NCBI GenBank assembly: GCA_013285405.1
Contig: CP053446.1
Location: forward strand, 2,713,001 to 2,777,000
Reading direction: 5' to 3'
From: Ignavibacteriota bacterium
Lineage (GTDB): Bacteria; Bacteroidota; Ignavibacteria; Ignavibacteriales; Ignavibacteriaceae
Length of the DNA stretch: 64,000 nt
Part shown: positions 16,944 to 27,301 of the stretch, piece after piece
Layout of the letters: each line of letters begins with the position of its first letter
Numbering within the stretch: position 1 is the first letter of the stretch
The notes under the pieces: model-generated
Database searches by the model: none
What the model was told of the DNA's origin: nothing
The model's input: only the letters and a program-made list of their open reading frames with translations
Made by a program: the position numbers and the translations under genes

Positions 16944-18476
16944 TTACTTAAGCAATGACATTTTTTTTGTTTGTATGAAACTTCCGCATTTTAATTGATA
17001 AAAATAAATTCCGGAAGATGGAAAATGTTTGATGGAAGATGTATTAAACTCAACTTCATAAGTACCGGCAGGTTTTTGTTCGTTGACGAGAGTTGTGACT
17101 TCATTTCCTAAAATGTCAAAAACTTTCAATGTTACATAGCTGCTAACTGGCAAATTATAACTGATTACTGTACTTGGATTAAATGGATTCGGATAGTTTT
17201 GAAATAGCTCGAATTTCTGTGGTAACAAACTTATTTCTGAAATATCAGTTGGTCCGTTCTGCCGTAATGGATGCGGATATGTAAACTGAGTATATCCAGG
17301 TTTTGGTGTTGTACCGTTATTGATAAAATCTCTTCCTTCAAGAAGATGTGGTTTTCCGTTTACTTCACAACCGTTAGTACAAACCATCCCGACCAGTGTG
17401 TTATTGCTATAATTATTCCATAAATAAAGTGGATAGCTGTAAGCTGTTGCTCCTTCACTTTGAGTCCCTATTTGATATTGACAACGCCAGCCAGCCTCAC
17501 CTGAAACGTTTTGGTCAGCAGGATCATTTCCATCACAAAGAGATAAACTTCTTGGGTCAAATGATTTATAATCAATTGCGCCTATTGGAATAGTCCAATC
17601 CGTTTCCCAGGTTCCACCACCGATAAAATTGTTTCCCCAAACTACACCGGTTCCGGCGGAAATGTCCATTCCTTTCCATTTTGTAGTGTTTGTCCAGAAT
17701 GTGTTATTATAAATTTCGTACGCATTAGCACTCACTAATCCGCTTCGCGCTAAATCGTGTGTCTCCCAAAATCCATAGTTTATTGTATTATTTCTGAAGA
17801 CAACTCTTCCACCTCGATACAAATCCATACAAGCTGCACCAGTAACTCCGTACCAATCATCCCAGTCAAAAATATTTTCTTCAATGAAGAAGAAATCTGA
17901 TGTCCCAAGAACCAATGGAGATTCCCAGTCATCAGTACCATCTCCGTAGAAGATTAATCCGTGAGCTGAACCTTTGAAAGTATTTTGATAAATCACACCA
18001 CTGATGCCAGAGTAACCTGAAATGGTCCACTGTTTATTATTCTCAAATACATTATGGTGTACTAAAAGATTTTTCCAGTTTTTCGGACCGCCAAAATTGA
18101 TTGCAGTTCCACTCCAGTAGTCTGTATCGCCTCCATAAAACCAGAATCCTGTAATTTCCATTCTGCCGGTTTTATTTCCAGCATCAACTTCAAGTAATCC
18201 GTGATTTGTTCCACCATAAATTATTTTAGTACCACCATCACCTGAACCAGCACCAATCAGTATGATTGTTTTATTTTGAATTATGACTTCTGAATTCCAA
18301 ATACATTCTCCTGCCGGAACGAAAACAGTATCTCCATCTTGAGCAAAATTGATAGCCGATTGAACATCAGCTTGTGAACAACTTGCTGCCTGAATAATAT
18401 TAGCCGATGAGACGGGCGTAGTGCAAAGTGCAATTAAACTTATTGATGCAAAGAATTTTAATGGTCTCATTTTCAT
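16944..18476 (-). CDS. T9SS-secreted right-handed beta-helix protein (pectate-lyase-like fold)
   Basis: A 510-residue exported protein. A signal peptide (to about residue 24, PVSSA) is followed by the beta-helix entry AQDGDTVFVPAGECIWNSEV and repeated Asn/Gly-rich coils (e.g. NNTINYGFWETHD, YEIYNNTFWTNTT). It ends in a T9SS sorting domain (FELFQNYPNPFNPSTVISYN to QTKKMSLLK). Such folds occur in polysaccharide lyases and glycoside-binding surface proteins. I see no catalytic signature that allows an enzyme name. A second ATG two codons in (18470) is better spaced from AAAGG and may be the true start. It is the last of four adjacent genes of similar plan. Confidence 0.83.
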   Translation of the reverse strand: MKMRPLKFFASISLIALCTTPVSSANIIQAASCSQADVQSAINFAQDGDTVFVPAGECIWNSEVIIQNKTIILIGAGSGDGGTKIIYGGTNHGLLEVDAGNKTGRMEITGFWFYGGDTDYWSGTAINFGGPKNWKNLLVHHNVFENNKQWTISGYSGISGVIYQNTFKGSAHGLIFYGDGTDDWESPLVLGTSDFFFIEENIFDWDDWYGVTGAACMDLYRGGRVVFRNNTINYGFWETHDLARSGLVSANAYEIYNNTFWTNTTKWKGMDISAGTGVVWGNNFIGGGTWETDWTIPIGAIDYKSFDPRSLSLCDGNDPADQNVSGEAGWRCQYQIGTQSEGATAYSYPLYLWNNYSNNTLVGMVCTNGCEVNGKPHLLEGRDFINNGTTPKPGYTQFTYPHPLRQNGPTDISEISLLPQKFELFQNYPNPFNPSTVISYNLPVSSYVTLKVFDILGNEVTTLVNEQKPAGTYEVEFNTSSIKHFPSSGIYFYQLKCGSFIQTKKMSLLK

Positions 18477-18504
18477 CGCCTTTAAATTTCAGTTAATATA
18501 TTTT

Positions 18505-20064
18505 CTATTTGATTAATAACATTGACTTTGTAATTGTAAAGTTCTCAGCTTTCTCACCTGGAGTTCGTACCGACATTTGATAGAAATAAATTCCGCTTGT
18601 TAATGTAGAATTCATAATGTAAAATGTAGAATGAAAACCAGCTTCGAGATATTCATTTACGAGTGTTGCAACTTCTCTGCCCAATAAATCATAAACTTTC
18701 AATGTTACGAAACTGCTTACTGGCAATTGATAACTGATTACAGTACTTGGATTAAATGGATTCGGATAGTTTTGGAATAACTGAAAATCAGTTGGGTTAT
18801 TTTCTTCATCCACTATTCCTGTAGTATTTGAATATTCATAGCATCCAATATCAAAACCATTTCCTTGCGGACGAATTATCCCATCTTTATCAACGGTTGG
18901 TGCAAGAACAGAACTTCCGGCATCAACAGCAGGACTTGTAATAATTAAATGATAATCTCCATTTCCTCCGGATGGATTTACAAAGTAATTCGAAGCATTA
19001 TTCATTGTAATTTCTATATTATGATCTTCAGATACGCCACCTGAAAATGAAAAATCTGTAGAAATATTATTTCGCACAGTAACTCCTGATGAAGGCGTTC
19101 CATTTTTATGATCGGTAACCATAATCCATGGGTCAGGTGATGGTGTTAAATCATTATCCACAACAGTATTGTTTATTATTTTACAATCAATAGCGCCGTA
19201 AAAAGAAATTCCATGCCAGTGATCAGTTATAATCAGATTGTTTTCAACGAGCCAGTTCTCAAACATTCCATCGAACAAACCAATTCCCTGAAGGTTACTT
19301 CTGTATGGCTGGTTTGGATCTTCAAAATTTATAATTGTGTTTCCGCGCAAAATAATATTTTTAACAACACCAGTACCAACACCACCCGGACCAACTGACC
19401 AGGATTGAAATCCATCATCGTGATTGTCATCTACATCGTACGAATTTTTTATTAAGTTATATTCGTAATTCGCATCGTCACCCAAACCTCTTATCCCATC
19501 TCCACGAAAATTTGATATGATGTTTCCGGAAACCAATGTGTACTGAGCACCATTTGAAATTCCATGATCAACTACACTGACGAGATTATTTTTGACGGTT
19601 ATATTTGTTCCATCCATTGTAATACCATTACCTGCCTGGGAAACCCAATCAGAATCTGTCCAGCCAGAAATATCATCTGAATAATTTATGTTACAATTTT
19701 CGGCAGTGAGATAATTACCGTCTAACCTCAATGCATTTTTACCGTCTGCACCGCTGGTGTATCTTGGTTTGATATAAACGCCGGATAATTTCCAATAGCT
19801 GCAATTGCTAATATTAATACTTGAAAAAATTGCTGTAGCTCCTGTATTTGATCTGATAACAACAAAAGAGATGTTATTCTTTCCGGAGATTGTGAGGTTA
19901 TCATAATTACCACTCAGTAGGCTGATTGTATCTCCACCTTGAACATTGTTAATAGCGTTTTGTAATTCCGTTGAATTGGATACTATAAATTCAGCAGCTC
20001 TAATCGATTGAATATTGTAAAATGATACAATTCCAAAAAGCAAACCAAGTAAAGATATTTTCAT
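18505..20064 (-). CDS. T9SS-secreted right-handed beta-helix protein
   Basis: A 519-residue exported protein. The signal peptide covers residues 1-23 (to IRAAEF). Then comes the helix start NNVQGGDTISLLSGNYDNL and many parallel-helix coils with the Asn-ladder pattern (CNINYSDD, NNLVSVVDHGISNG, NNLIITDHWHGISF). A short region, DYHLIITSPAVDAGSS, is typical of choice-of-anchor beta-helix proteins, and the T9SS sorting domain follows, ending TKSMLLIK. AGGAG ten bases upstream supports the ATG. Its sorting-domain DNA is very similar to that of the neighbouring gene at 16944-18476. Possible role in polysaccharide binding or cleavage; not demonstrated. Confidence 0.83.
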   Translation of the reverse strand: MKISLLGLLFGIVSFYNIQSIRAAEFIVSNSTELQNAINNVQGGDTISLLSGNYDNLTISGKNNISFVVIRSNTGATAIFSSINISNCSYWKLSGVYIKPRYTSGADGKNALRLDGNYLTAENCNINYSDDISGWTDSDWVSQAGNGITMDGTNITVKNNLVSVVDHGISNGAQYTLVSGNIISNFRGDGIRGLGDDANYEYNLIKNSYDVDDNHDDGFQSWSVGPGGVGTGVVKNIILRGNTIINFEDPNQPYRSNLQGIGLFDGMFENWLVENNLIITDHWHGISFYGAIDCKIINNTVVDNDLTPSPDPWIMVTDHKNGTPSSGVTVRNNISTDFSFSGGVSEDHNIEITMNNASNYFVNPSGGNGDYHLIITSPAVDAGSSVLAPTVDKDGIIRPQGNGFDIGCYEYSNTTGIVDEENNPTDFQLFQNYPNPFNPSTVISYQLPVSSFVTLKVYDLLGREVATLVNEYLEAGFHSTFYIMNSTLTSGIYFYQMSVRTPGEKAENFTITKSMLLIK

Positions 20065-20075
20065 TATACATTCTC

Positions 20076-22103
20076 CTATTTAATCAGCAACATAGATTTA
20101 GTTTGAATAAAATCATCAGCAATCATTCTGTAATAATAAACACCGCTTGATAGACCTGTGGAGTTAAAAGTAACTTTATAAATGCCGGCAGATTTTTCCT
20201 CATCGACTAATGTTGAAATTTCATTTCCTAAAATGTCATAAACTTTTAAGATAACATATTGCCGACTGCTGATTGCATACTGAAGATTGGTCGAGGGATT
20301 AAATGGATTGGGATAGTTCTGATAAAGAATAAAATCATCAGGAATATTTCTTGGTGAAATTACTTCACTAGTACTACAAGGATCATGTCCATAAATAAAC
20401 CGATAACCAGCCGGGATTCGACTAATATTAACATCATTAATTTCTCCCGGGGGAGAGGACGGATCAAATGGAGGCCATTGCAAAGAACAAAAATATTCTG
20501 GCTTGGTGCTTCTGAAATAACTTACCGGAATATTGTGATCAGTAATTGAAGGATCCCAAATAATTAAATTGTTTTTATAATCATAGTTACCATGTCTTAT
20601 CATTGATGTTTTTACATTATGATCAAGTTCCTGCAAACCATTTCCTGTTGCGTATTGACCGATATAGCTTGGAGGAGATGTTGGTCCCCAGGTCCCGGTA
20701 AAACCATTGTTACCCATGTTTGGGAAACCTAATTTATAAATTACTTCATCTGAGTAACTGAATGGAGTTTCTGGTTGATACAAACCGTTCGGATCGAACG
20801 TACTTGTCCCTAAAATATTCCCAACGAGATTAAAATAATTATTCCATCTTCCAATATTAACTGCGATGAGATTTTCATTTGCTGTTGAATGAGTGGCTGT
20901 AAACCAGTTTCTTAAAACAGTAATGTGACTTGTTGAACCAAAGTAACCATCACTGCCCATTCCTCCTGCAATATTTCCTTCTACTAAGTTCATCAGGTTA
21001 TGAGGTCCATGACTCACGCTGATATCCATTCCAGCCATATCCGAAGAGCCCGTATTTGCGTTATAAGAAAAATTATATGCAATTACGTTTCCGGCACACC
21101 CACCTCTTGAATCACCTAAAATAATTCCCGGAAATCCTCCGTTGTATGTGATGTTATCTTCAATAAGATTGAATGAGCAATCTTCATATAAATCTATTCC
21201 TTCGTGATTTGGACCACCACCGATCACCGAATGAGTATAGTTATGTCTTATCTCTCCGGAAACAAAACAGTACAAAAACATTTGACGGTTTGTTGAATTT
21301 TTTATCTCAACATTTTTTATCCAGCATCCCCAGGCTTGATCAAACTGAATTCCAACACCACTTTGAGAATTACAGTCAATTGTTAAATCTTCAACACCAG
21401 TACTTACCAAAGGAGAAATTGCATATTGAACAAGAGTTGGAGAGTCAGTAAAAGTAAATGGTATTGGAGGTGTTAGTGTAACAGTCGTTGCAGTTTTTGA
21501 AACAACTCTGAATGTTGCAGATAATAATCTGTCATTTGTAGTTGGAGTTGAAACATCAATTACAAATGGCAAATCATCCTGTTCAATTCTTACAAGGTTT
21601 CCAACAATTATTGATGAAGTATTTGAAACAGTAACGACACTGCTTCCTGCAAATGCACCGGCAGTTATTGCTAATCCATTTGCAGGTCTTGGCCAATCAG
21701 CAGTACCTAAGAGAAGCATTTGACTAACTGACGTTCCGGCGATTAAAATTGTATTCCCAACTCCGGCACCACGAATCGTGATGTTATCAGCATAAGCCCG
21801 ATAAACACGATTATCCAATCGATAAATTCCTGATGGAATATAAACGACTTGTCCTTCCGGACATTGATCGATCGCTGTTGCAATTGCAGATGAAGCATCA
21901 ACATTTCCATTTCCATAAAGAACGGAATCTATAACTGCACCAATAATTGTTCTGTTTGGAATTCCTTCGGGAACTCCAACATTATTTTCCCAATCATACA
22001 ACCGTTCTGAAGGAATTATTTGAGGAATTAATGTGTCGATTGAAATTAAAAAAAATAGACACAAATGAATTTTTAATATAGAATATTGTCTCAACATTTT
22101 CAT
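20076..22103 (-). CDS. T9SS-secreted pectate-lyase-superfamily beta-helix protein
   Basis: A 675-residue exported protein, the longest of the four-gene beta-helix group. After a signal peptide (about residues 1-28) it has the pectate-lyase superfamily N-terminal pattern AIDQCPEGQVVYIPSGIYRL (about 70-90) and many beta-helix turns, including NPNHEGIDLYEDCSFNLIED. It ends with a T9SS sorting domain (LYQNYPNPFNPSTNLQYA to QTKSMLLIK). The closest general similarity is to GH28/pectate-lyase-like surface proteins, but no catalytic pair is identified with confidence. It lies eleven bases from the next gene, so co-transcription is likely. Confidence 0.83.
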   Translation of the reverse strand: MKMLRQYSILKIHLCLFFLISIDTLIPQIIPSERLYDWENNVGVPEGIPNRTIIGAVIDSVLYGNGNVDASSAIATAIDQCPEGQVVYIPSGIYRLDNRVYRAYADNITIRGAGVGNTILIAGTSVSQMLLLGTADWPRPANGLAITAGAFAGSSVVTVSNTSSIIVGNLVRIEQDDLPFVIDVSTPTTNDRLLSATFRVVSKTATTVTLTPPIPFTFTDSPTLVQYAISPLVSTGVEDLTIDCNSQSGVGIQFDQAWGCWIKNVEIKNSTNRQMFLYCFVSGEIRHNYTHSVIGGGPNHEGIDLYEDCSFNLIEDNITYNGGFPGIILGDSRGGCAGNVIAYNFSYNANTGSSDMAGMDISVSHGPHNLMNLVEGNIAGGMGSDGYFGSTSHITVLRNWFTATHSTANENLIAVNIGRWNNYFNLVGNILGTSTFDPNGLYQPETPFSYSDEVIYKLGFPNMGNNGFTGTWGPTSPPSYIGQYATGNGLQELDHNVKTSMIRHGNYDYKNNLIIWDPSITDHNIPVSYFRSTKPEYFCSLQWPPFDPSSPPGEINDVNISRIPAGYRFIYGHDPCSTSEVISPRNIPDDFILYQNYPNPFNPSTNLQYAISSRQYVILKVYDILGNEISTLVDEEKSAGIYKVTFNSTGLSSGVYYYRMIADDFIQTKSMLLIK

Positions 22104-22132
22104 TCTAAACTTTTTTTAAATTTGAATTATTG

Positions 22133-23686
22133 CTATTTGAGTAACGTCATTTTTATTGTCTGAATAAAAGAATCTTGCTGTAGTCTGACAAAGTAAATTC
22201 CACTCGATAATTCTGAAGCGTCAAACCGAACTTCATATTTACCTGATGATTTAAATTCATTTATGATCGTTGCAACTTCGTTTCCTAATACATTATAAAC
22301 TGTTAATGATACAAATCCTGAATTTTCTAATTGGAATTTAATTGTGGTTGAAGGATTGAATGGGTTTGGAAAGTTTTGGAACAACTGAAATTCATTTGGA
22401 ATATTTTCGTTAGCCACTTCAGTTGTTGAGGTGTATTCATAACTACCAATATCAAAACCACTTCCCTGTGGACGCGAAACATTATCGAGATCTTCAAATA
22501 CTGTTGGAAGAACTAAATTTGTTCCTGCATCAACAGCTTGTGAATTTTGAAGCAGATGATAATTTGCATTTGAATAATCAACAAAAATTTGATTTTCAGG
22601 ATCAGCAATCATTGAGTGAGTATCATATCCCATCGTTTGCCATTGAGACAATGTCATATTCGAATTGCCATCATCATCACTTAATCTGTTTACAAGAATA
22701 TTGTAATCACTAACAAATCCTGTAACAGATGCAGCATCAATCGAAATACTTCCTCTGAAACTGTGATGATTAATCAGAATATTATTATAAAGTGTATTAC
22801 CGGTTGATCCATCGACAGCAATCACACACCAACGTCCATCGGAGGGCTGGATGATCGTGTTGTTATAAACTTTATTATTCTTCGAAGCATCTCCACCATC
22901 TATCTGATACATCGCAATACCAGTTGCGTGATTGTTGTAAATAAGATTATTAAATATTTCAGAACTTTGGACTCCATCCATATTTATTGCAGAACCGCCT
23001 CCATAACCGTTATCATGTAAAATATTTCCTTCAACTATTGCATCACTTATGATACCATCACCACCCATTGAGATATCGCCATTCATATGAATTCCGCAAC
23101 CGTTATTATTGAATGAATGATTGTTCCTGATGATTGGTCTGTCACTGCTGTTAGAAACATAAATTCCGTGTTCATCTTCGCTGAATGAGCAAGTATTATT
23201 TTCAATTAGAATATCATCCGTAAATCCTGTAAAAATACCCCAGCGATAATTGTTGTGACAATAATTATTTTTTATTGTAATAAAATCAGAAACAGCAGCA
23301 CGAATTCCGGCACGTGGCTGATCGAGAATTTCAAAACCATCAATTACAATCCAGGAAGCATTTTCAATATTAATTCCATCGGGAGTAACAGAATTTGGTT
23401 GATCAATAATTACATTATCTTCTGTTGCTTTAAATGTGATAGGATTATTTTGAGTTCCATTCGATCTGATATCAAATCCAGTATAATTTCCTTCAAGAAC
23501 TAAAACCATATCTCCTGCAGCAACTAAATCAGCAGCATATTGAAGAGTTGCAAAAGCTGTTTGAGGTGTTAATCCGTTGTTGCCGTTGCTGCCATTCTCT
23601 GAAACGTAATAAGTGGTTTGCGAATAAATAATGTTCCAGCTCAACATCATTAAAAAAGTTAGTGAAATTCCAAATCTGATAATCAT
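22133..23686 (-). CDS. T9SS-secreted right-handed beta-helix protein (DUF1565-like N-terminus)
   Basis: A 517-residue exported protein, first of the four-gene beta-helix set. After a signal peptide (to about residue 22) it begins YYVSENGSNGNNGLTPQTAF, the usual start of DUF1565-like beta-helix proteins that bind or cleave polysaccharides. Coils such as NNYCHNNYRWGIFTG and NNHSFNNNGCGIHMNG follow, then the segment ANYHLLQNSQAVDAGTN. The T9SS sorting domain runs from FQNFPNPFNPSTTIKF to TIKMTLLK. GGAG lies about seven bases before the ATG. Function is limited to a fold-level assignment. Confidence 0.84.
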   Translation of the reverse strand: MIIRFGISLTFLMMLSWNIIYSQTTYYVSENGSNGNNGLTPQTAFATLQYAADLVAAGDMVLVLEGNYTGFDIRSNGTQNNPITFKATEDNVIIDQPNSVTPDGINIENASWIVIDGFEILDQPRAGIRAAVSDFITIKNNYCHNNYRWGIFTGFTDDILIENNTCSFSEDEHGIYVSNSSDRPIIRNNHSFNNNGCGIHMNGDISMGGDGIISDAIVEGNILHDNGYGGGSAINMDGVQSSEIFNNLIYNNHATGIAMYQIDGGDASKNNKVYNNTIIQPSDGRWCVIAVDGSTGNTLYNNILINHHSFRGSISIDAASVTGFVSDYNILVNRLSDDDGNSNMTLSQWQTMGYDTHSMIADPENQIFVDYSNANYHLLQNSQAVDAGTNLVLPTVFEDLDNVSRPQGSGFDIGSYEYTSTTEVANENIPNEFQLFQNFPNPFNPSTTIKFQLENSGFVSLTVYNVLGNEVATIINEFKSSGKYEVRFDASELSSGIYFVRLQQDSFIQTIKMTLLK

Positions 23687-23897
23687 TGTTAACTCCGTTT
23701 GTTATTTTATTGATTCGAACAGACAATAAGAATACCAGATGATTGTTATCTGAGAATTTCCTTGAGAGTGATTTTCAGCAAATAATTGATTTCTTAAAAC
23801 GACAATTATTACATTTTGACCGTCTTCTGTGGTAATTTTACGATGTTTTTATAGTAATGCTTTTGACAGCAATTTAATGTTTTTATTGGAGTAAAAG

Positions 23898-25889
23898 ATG
23901 AATTTTAACCTTATTAAAAAATCTGAATTCGATAAAGTAAGATCGATTACAGCCGATTGGGAAACGAAGATACAGCTCTTTGCTGATATGTGCAGATACA
24001 ACACATTGGTTGCCGTGAAGAAAGCTGGTTCTGGTCATCTTGGTTCATCACTCAGTGCAATGGATATCACAACTTATCTTTATTTAAATGAGTTGAATGT
24101 TTTAGAAGTTGGTCTCGATTCGCCCGATCGTGATATTTATTTTTCTTCAAAAGGTCACGATGTACCCGGATTGTATTCTCTCTTTTATGCACTCGGAATT
24201 ATTCCCGAAGAAAAATTATTATTGTTAAGAAGACTTCACGGACTCGATGGTCATCCAGAAGTTCGTCAACCGGGAATCGAAGCAAGCACTGGTTCACTTG
24301 GAATGGGAATTTCAAAAGCAAAAGGAATGGCATGGGCAAAAAATTACAATAAGAATAAAGGTCACGTTTTCGTTTTAACTGGTGATGGAGAATTCCAGGA
24401 AGGACAGATTTGGGAATCGTTACAGGCAACAGCTCACCAAAAAATTAATGATGTGATTGCAATAATGGATCACAACAAATACCAGACAGATATGTTAGTA
24501 AAAGATGTTAATAATATTGAAGATGTTGTTGAAAAAGTGAAAGCATTTGGATGGTATGTTGTTCGAATTGATGGACACAATTACAAAATGCTGAAACATA
24601 CTTTCGATGCAATGAAAAAGTTAGTTGATAAACCAAAAATGATTATTGCTGATACCATTAAGGGAAGGGGAGTTTCTTTTATGGAAAAACCTCTCACTGA
24701 AACTTTCCAGGGAAAAACACTTTACAAATGGCATTCAGGTGCACCAGATGACGAAAGTTATGAGAAAGGATTAACTGAATTAACTGAAACGATTAATAAA
24801 CTTGCAGAAAAACTTGGTGTCGGGAAAATTCAAATTCCAGAAAACAAATCTGAGGGGAAACAAATTACAAAACTCGATAAAGAATTTGTTACTGTAGCTT
24901 ACGGCGAGGCATTAGTTGAACTTGCAAAGACAATTAAAAATTTTGTTGTTCTGGATGGAGATCTTTCGGCTGATTGCAAACTTCGTAACTTTGAGAAAAC
25001 TTATCCTGACAGATTCATTGAAAACGGAATAGCAGAACAGGATATGGTTTCAATGGCTGGTGGAATTGCGAGAATGGGATTGATACCAATCGTAAATACA
25101 TTTTCAAGTTTTCTTTCTGCAAGAGCGAATGAACAGATTTATAACAATGCCGGTGAGAAAACAAAAATAATTTATACCTGTCATTTTTCAGGAATGATTC
25201 CGGCGGGACCCGGAAAGTCACATCAAAGTGTTCGTGATATTTCTTTGTTCGGTGCATTACCAAATGTTACAATTATTCAACCTTGCAATGCAGAGGAAAC
25301 AAAATGGGCAACAGATTATTGTATAAACGAAGCTAAAGAAAATTGTGTTTTAAGATTAGTAATTGGACCTTCTCCTGAAAGAATTCAGCTTCCGAAAGAT
25401 TATAAATTCAAAATTGGGGTTGGAGTAGAACTCACTCAAGGCAGTGATGCAATTTTATTTGGCTACGGACCAGTAATGCTTCACGAAGCTTTAGTTGCAG
25501 CAGAATATTTGAAAAAAATCGGTTTCGGTTTGAAGGTTATTAATTTGCCATGGTTAAACAAGATAGATAAAGATTGGTTGAGGAATATAGTATCAGATCA
25601 GAAAAAAATATTTGTGTTGGAAGATCACTCAGCTATCGGTGGATTAGGTGACAGGTTATTAAATCAATTCGTGTCGATTAGTGCAAACTTGCCTGACGGC
25701 AGTCAGGTTGGTGGCCTAGAATTTAAAAACTTTGGATTAACCGAATATCCAGAATGCGGAACACCACTTGAAGTACTTGAATTTCATAAGCTGGATGGAA
25801 AATCTTTAGCTCAAAGAATTTCTGGAGTAACTAATATTGGAACCGCAGAAGCAGTTGAGCAAAATTACACTACAGATGCGCCGCAGTAA
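23898..25889 (+). CDS. tkt: Transketolase
   Basis: Transfers two-carbon units between sugar phosphates in the non-oxidative pentose phosphate pathway, using thiamine diphosphate. The 663-residue single chain has the N-terminal KAGSGHLGSSLSAMDI near residue 38 and the cofactor motif GDGEFQEGQIWESLQ ending at the conserved Asn in MDHNKYQTD. The pyrimidine-binding domain carries ENGIAEQDMVSMAGG. A C-terminal Rossmann-like domain completes it. Some Bacteroidota split this enzyme into two genes; here it is one. GGAG eight bases upstream supports the ATG. The gene is isolated between a beta-helix gene and a PorV-like gene. Confidence 0.93.
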   Translation: MNFNLIKKSEFDKVRSITADWETKIQLFADMCRYNTLVAVKKAGSGHLGSSLSAMDITTYLYLNELNVLEVGLDSPDRDIYFSSKGHDVPGLYSLFYALGIIPEEKLLLLRRLHGLDGHPEVRQPGIEASTGSLGMGISKAKGMAWAKNYNKNKGHVFVLTGDGEFQEGQIWESLQATAHQKINDVIAIMDHNKYQTDMLVKDVNNIEDVVEKVKAFGWYVVRIDGHNYKMLKHTFDAMKKLVDKPKMIIADTIKGRGVSFMEKPLTETFQGKTLYKWHSGAPDDESYEKGLTELTETINKLAEKLGVGKIQIPENKSEGKQITKLDKEFVTVAYGEALVELAKTIKNFVVLDGDLSADCKLRNFEKTYPDRFIENGIAEQDMVSMAGGIARMGLIPIVNTFSSFLSARANEQIYNNAGEKTKIIYTCHFSGMIPAGPGKSHQSVRDISLFGALPNVTIIQPCNAEETKWATDYCINEAKENCVLRLVIGPSPERIQLPKDYKFKIGVGVELTQGSDAILFGYGPVMLHEALVAAEYLKKIGFGLKVINLPWLNKIDKDWLRNIVSDQKKIFVLEDHSAIGGLGDRLLNQFVSISANLPDGSQVGGLEFKNFGLTEYPECGTPLEVLEFHKLDGKSLAQRISGVTNIGTAEAVEQNYTTDAPQ

Positions 25890-25899
25890 TCAAATTAAT

Positions 25900-27135
25900 T
25901 TACTCAAACAACTCATTCAAATTGTGAACATATAACGCAAGCCCGGTCATCTTTGTTTCAGTCCAGTCATATTCAAAGTAATTGGTATTATAATATATAA
26001 TATCTATATGATCACGGAGAAAATCTGTTATTGAATTTTTTGCCCATAACGCTGATAACTTAAATAATCCCTTTGCTCTCAATTCGTATCCATTTGTAAT
26101 TTCCGAATAAAAACCACGTCCGGAGAAGTGACCAAAATAAAGTGCAACCGATTCAACGAATTCCAGTTTCGTGCCTGCTCGTGAGACAATTTTTTGAGTT
26201 CCTTCAATTTTGATAATGTTTTTCCAGAATTGTAAATCGCTTAAAGTTGGTTCATATTCGGAATTGCCTGTAGAGTCACGCGAAACCAAAAGATCTTCTG
26301 CTTCAACTGTAAAAGATAAATTAAATGCATTGATGGAAAAGTTATCAGAAATCAAATCAAATCCTGCTGACAATCCATAACCTGTTCTGTCTGTTCTTGG
26401 AAGAGGATCTGACTGAACAGGATCAACATAATATATTTCGTCACCAATATTTGATTTTGAATAGCCTAATGAGAAATCGAAAGTTGGTTTGCCATTTAAT
26501 TTTCCATCGATGGGTAATAACAGGTTTTTATTAATCAACTTAATTACAGGAACATTCAGAAGAATACCAAAATCATTAACTGTGGTTTCAGCAGAAAATT
26601 CATTTGATAAAACTGATTTTACATTTTTAATTGTGTATCCGATGCTTAATTGAACATAATAATCCATCCCTAATCCAAATGAGTATGCATTGTAATAATC
26701 TTTAGCTTCAAATTCACCAATTTTATTTCCATTTTCATCATTCCTATTAAAAGTACCAAAATTTAATTCCGGATTTGAATAACCAAAACCAAAACTCAGC
26801 GGAAATCCAATTAAATCTTTAAAATTATAACCTGCGTTAAACGCTAAAGCACTTAGTTCACGATCAAGATTAAAAGATGGAATCCAGTCAACCGGTGTTG
26901 GATAAAAAATGAAAGTTAAATTATTTGTCTGGCTAGTATATCCTAATTGTGCCGGGTTCCATAGAAATCCAAACGGATCATTTGTTGGAAGCGCTGAACC
27001 AGTTGCGCCCATTGCACTTAGTGAAGGTGAAGGATTCAATAATAAAAATGGAACAGCAGCTTCACCTTGTGCGTACGATTTGACTGCAAAATTTAGCAGA
27101 AAAACAATAGCGGTTAGAAAGGATGTAGTTTTCAT
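25900..27135 (-). CDS. PorV/PorQ-like outer-membrane beta-barrel protein (T9SS-associated family)
   Basis: A 411-residue exported protein with a signal peptide (MKTTSFLTAIVFLLNFAVK) and the family hallmark just after it: FLLLNPSPSLSAMGATGSAL, followed by FGFLWNPAQLGY. The rest alternates aromatic and polar residues like a FadL-type barrel. PorV shuttles T9SS cargo from the translocon to the attachment complex; PorQ relatives act similarly. With nine sorting-domain proteins in this window a cargo role is attractive, but family members also have unknown roles. The ATG at 27135 is preferred to an ATG 20 codons upstream because GGAG precedes it by seven bases. Confidence 0.8.
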   Translation of the reverse strand: MKTTSFLTAIVFLLNFAVKSYAQGEAAVPFLLLNPSPSLSAMGATGSALPTNDPFGFLWNPAQLGYTSQTNNLTFIFYPTPVDWIPSFNLDRELSALAFNAGYNFKDLIGFPLSFGFGYSNPELNFGTFNRNDENGNKIGEFEAKDYYNAYSFGLGMDYYVQLSIGYTIKNVKSVLSNEFSAETTVNDFGILLNVPVIKLINKNLLLPIDGKLNGKPTFDFSLGYSKSNIGDEIYYVDPVQSDPLPRTDRTGYGLSAGFDLISDNFSINAFNLSFTVEAEDLLVSRDSTGNSEYEPTLSDLQFWKNIIKIEGTQKIVSRAGTKLEFVESVALYFGHFSGRGFYSEITNGYELRAKGLFKLSALWAKNSITDFLRDHIDIIYYNTNYFEYDWTETKMTGLALYVHNLNELFE

Positions 27136-27301
27136 CAAGCTTCTCCGATAATATTGAGGATAAACATAGATTAATTCTACTGAACAAACATACACGAAAC
27201 TATTGATTGAGCAAGGGTATTTTTTAGTGACAGATTAGATAGTGATTGAAGATCGAAAAGCCAGATGCCCTCTGTTGATGAGGGAAAATTATAAAATCAG
27301 A

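Noticed and set aside
20440..20465. CTCCCGGGGGAG palindrome inside a beta-helix gene as another in-frame repeat insertion
   Set aside because: It is short, encodes SSPPGEI in a plausible loop, and has no second copy in the window to compare with.
16944..23686. Naming the beta-helix proteins as pectate or alginate lyases
   Set aside because: The fold is clear, but no catalytic residues specific to a lyase family could be recognised.
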